From: Flavobacterium sp. HJJ
Lineage (GTDB): Bacteria; Bacteroidota; Bacteroidia; Flavobacteriales; Flavobacteriaceae
NCBI RefSeq assembly: GCF_015351475.1
Contig: NZ_JADKPR010000001.1
Location: 339,809 to 403,808, forward strand
Reading direction: 5' to 3'
Length of the DNA: 64,000 nt
Part shown: positions 62,303 to 64,000 of the stretch, in pieces
Layout: each line of letters begins with the position of its first letter
How positions within the stretch are numbered: position 1 is the first letter of the stretch
Program-made: the position numbers and the translations under genes
Notes under the pieces: generated by a model
The model's input: only the letters and a program-made list of their open reading frames with translations
Databases searched by the model: none
Told to the model about the DNA's origin: nothing

Positions 62303-64000
62303 ATGAAAAAAATTTTCTCTTTTAAGATAAAAAGTGTTCAAGAATATTGGTACGCTTTTTCCTGTTCACTCAAAACAGGCTTCTCGAATTTAACCTCAAC
62401 GGGCTTTTTAATTCGAGATAAAAAACCCCAATTTGCCAGCTGGCTTCAAAATCTAGCTTTACCAGCGGCTTTTATGGGAATCCTCTTGACCGGATATACA
62501 ACGGTTAACGCACAAAACATTAAAGGTGTAGTACCAGTAGCAACTCCTTTATCTGGCGAGGCTATCGATGGGGATGGATGGGCACATGAACCCACCGGTA
62601 CTATTTATGAAAACGTAGGAGACTTGTTTGACAGAGTTTATTACGGCATACCGAATCCTCCGCCTATTCCAGATCCAGCAAATCATGGAGTTCTTAATTT
62701 ACTTGACGGAAGTCTTCTTTACCCAACCCAGACATTTTTTCTGCAAGATAGATATGTTAACGATTTAACCATATTTACTTCATCCAATAAAATAAATGAC
62801 AATCCAAATACCTATACCTGGGGGGCAGGAAGCTCTCCTAATAAAAATGAGATTCAAAATTGTGGTGCTCATTTTAGTTTTGGTAATCCTGCAATAATTG
62901 GAGGAGAGAGTACTAATGGCACCTCATTTGTCAGCGGTACAAGCAGAGCTGGTAAAGCTACCGATTTGTGGTGTATTTTTGCAGGTGACCGTCAGGTTAC
63001 AAACGGAAGCAGTTATATTGATTTCGAATTTCTGCAAAAACCGTTAAACATTACAGGTGCCACATTCGGAGATTTTGATCCTACCAAAGGTGTTATGCCA
63101 ATTACTGGCGGCAGCGGCGGATTTACTACTCAGGGTCTTGATGGCGGCCGTACTGTGGGGGACATATTAATCACTATAGAGTTTACTCAGGGCGGCGGCG
63201 ATGCTACTGTTGTAATTAGAGTCTGGAAAGCAAAAGCTGGAGGCGGATTTGAATATGTAGTAGTCCCTAACAATACATTTCCAGGTAACGTCTTCTGCAC
63301 CAATAACAACGTAACAACTACTGTCCCTTTTGATACTTACGGAACAAATCCTGGAAGTTATGCTCCTAATCAATGGGCTGAAGGTGCTATTAATTTAACA
63401 GAAGTATTTAAAAACACAAATTCAAACGATCCGTGTTTTAATATCAGTACACTGTTTATCAGAACAAGATCTTCAGGAAACTCTGCGCAGTCTGAGTTAA
63501 AAGATTTCCCTGGAGCTCCTATTCAGTTAAACTTGAATTTGATTCCAATAGCAGTGGCAGGAGATGATTTTACAAAAACTTGTATTACAAATCCTGACGG
63601 TAAACAAATTGGAGAAACTCCCCAAGCTGGATTTACCTATTCTTGGTCACCAACAGCAGGTCTAAGCGATCCAAACATTGCAAATCCAATTGCGAATCCT
63701 TCTGCAACTACAACCTATACTGTTACAAAAACTAAAGTGGGTACAGAATGCAGTGCTACTGATTCGGTTATTGTAACCGTGAATAAACCAGAAGTAACAG
63801 CAGCAGCCGGAGCCGACTTTACCAAAAACTGCAGCATGAATCCAAATGGCGGCACTATCGGCGAAGCTGCTCAGCAGGGATATACCTATTCCTGGACTTC
63901 TTCTCCTATAGGATTTACTTCAAGTGATGCAAATCCAAGCGTGAATCCGAGCGTTACTACCACTTACACAGTTACAAAAACTCACACCGCTTCGGGCTGT
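62303..64000 (+). CDS. Large repeat-containing surface protein (adhesin-like), 3' truncated by window edge
   Basis: 566 codons are present and the frame is open to the window end. An unusual 45-residue N-terminal extension (MKKIFSFKIKSVQEYWYAFS...) precedes the hydrophobic signal core (LALPAAFMGILLTGYTTVNA, cleavage about 70/71). A ~340-residue N-terminal domain follows, glycine- and asparagine-rich, with TNGTSFVSGTSRAGKATDLW. Ig-like repeats of 83 residues then begin: AVAGDDFTKTCITNPDGKQI (about 417) and AAAGADFTKNCSMNPNGGTI (about 500), each ending TTTYTVTKT. SprB-like adhesins of gliding bacteria have similar repeat arrays, often thousands of residues long, and exit by T9SS. The C-terminal sorting domain would lie outside the window. 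Confidence 0.85.
   Translation, partial: MKKIFSFKIKSVQEYWYAFSCSLKTGFSNLTSTGFLIRDKKPQFASWLQNLALPAAFMGILLTGYTTVNAQNIKGVVPVATPLSGEAIDGDGWAHEPTGTIYENVGDLFDRVYYGIPNPPPIPDPANHGVLNLLDGSLLYPTQTFFLQDRYVNDLTIFTSSNKINDNPNTYTWGAGSSPNKNEIQNCGAHFSFGNPAIIGGESTNGTSFVSGTSRAGKATDLWCIFAGDRQVTNGSSYIDFEFLQKPLNITGATFGDFDPTKGVMPITGGSGGFTTQGLDGGRTVGDILITIEFTQGGGDATVVIRVWKAKAGGGFEYVVVPNNTFPGNVFCTNNNVTTTVPFDTYGTNPGSYAPNQWAEGAINLTEVFKNTNSNDPCFNISTLFIRTRSSGNSAQSELKDFPGAPIQLNLNLIPIAVAGDDFTKTCITNPDGKQIGETPQAGFTYSWSPTAGLSDPNIANPIANPSATTTYTVTKTKVGTECSATDSVIVTVNKPEVTAAAGADFTKNCSMNPNGGTIGEAAQQGYTYSWTSSPIGFTSSDANPSVNPSVTTTYTVTKTHTASGC

Overview
The window is a stretch of chromosome from a member of the Bacteroidota, almost certainly a Flavobacterium or a close relative. 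The evidence is the AT-rich sequence (roughly one third G+C by eye), the absence of Shine-Dalgarno sequences, promoters of the TTTG-N20-TAnnTTTG type, and the gene content: a CarboxypepD_reg-type TonB-dependent receptor with a DUF4249 lipoprotein, the gliding lipoprotein GldI, a subtilase with a type IX secretion sorting domain, PafA alkaline phosphatase and a Bacteroidota-type PurM. No rRNA, tRNA, CRISPR array, integrase, transposase or phage gene was seen. Most of the window is ordinary core chromosome.

Layout. 1-4.5 kb: the tail of a secreted alpha/beta hydrolase, then a TonB receptor/DUF4249 pair. 4.7-8.5 kb: thiamine pyrophosphokinase, rRNA methyltransferase RlmF and UvrB. 8.6-15 kb: a TerB-like protein, a secreted esterase, a periplasmic thioredoxin-like protein, a YehS/DUF1456 protein, SelO and a geranylgeranyl-reductase-type flavoprotein. 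15-24 kb: SucC, GltB-GltD and LysA. 24-32 kb, mostly minus strand: a diheme cytochrome c, PafA, a small secreted protein, a nitronate monooxygenase/FabK-like enzyme, a T9SS subtilase and MnmA. 32-39 kb: an exported dikinase-like protein with glucan-water-dikinase domain order, DUF4956, a MORN-repeat protein, YidC and PyrG. 39-46 kb: DUF3820, OsmC, two large LysM proteins and GuaA. 46-53 kb: an unknown secreted protein, RidA, a CLC channel, then NrnA-GldI and two cyclophilin-FKBP fusions in tandem. 53-61 kb: a small protein, a TPR sensor kinase, a GNAT enzyme, PurM, an OmpA protein with two OmpA-like regions and an SDR reductase. 61.2-62.3 kb has no gene and leads into a very large repeat-containing surface protein that runs off the right edge.

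How the genes work together. Central nitrogen, carbon and nucleotide metabolism (GltBD, LysA, SucC, PyrG, GuaA, PurM) is mixed with cell-envelope functions. YidC, the LysM proteins, OmpA, GldI and the PPIases build or fold envelope proteins. The TonB receptor, PafA, the esterases, the T9SS subtilase and the giant adhesin handle polymer or phosphate use and surface attachment.

The least explained material is intergenic. Two ~185-bp elements have 12-bp-class terminal inverted repeats and apparent 7-bp target duplications (31873-32058 and 46891-47074). Two copies of a different ~200-bp hairpin repeat lie at 922-1112 and 56025-56231. Two compact folded elements lie at 27127-27240 (a 16-bp stem plus a UUCG hairpin) and 55894-55993. 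A degraded duplicate gene end lies at 45958-46029. The exported dikinase-like protein (32127-34004) is the most unusual intact gene.
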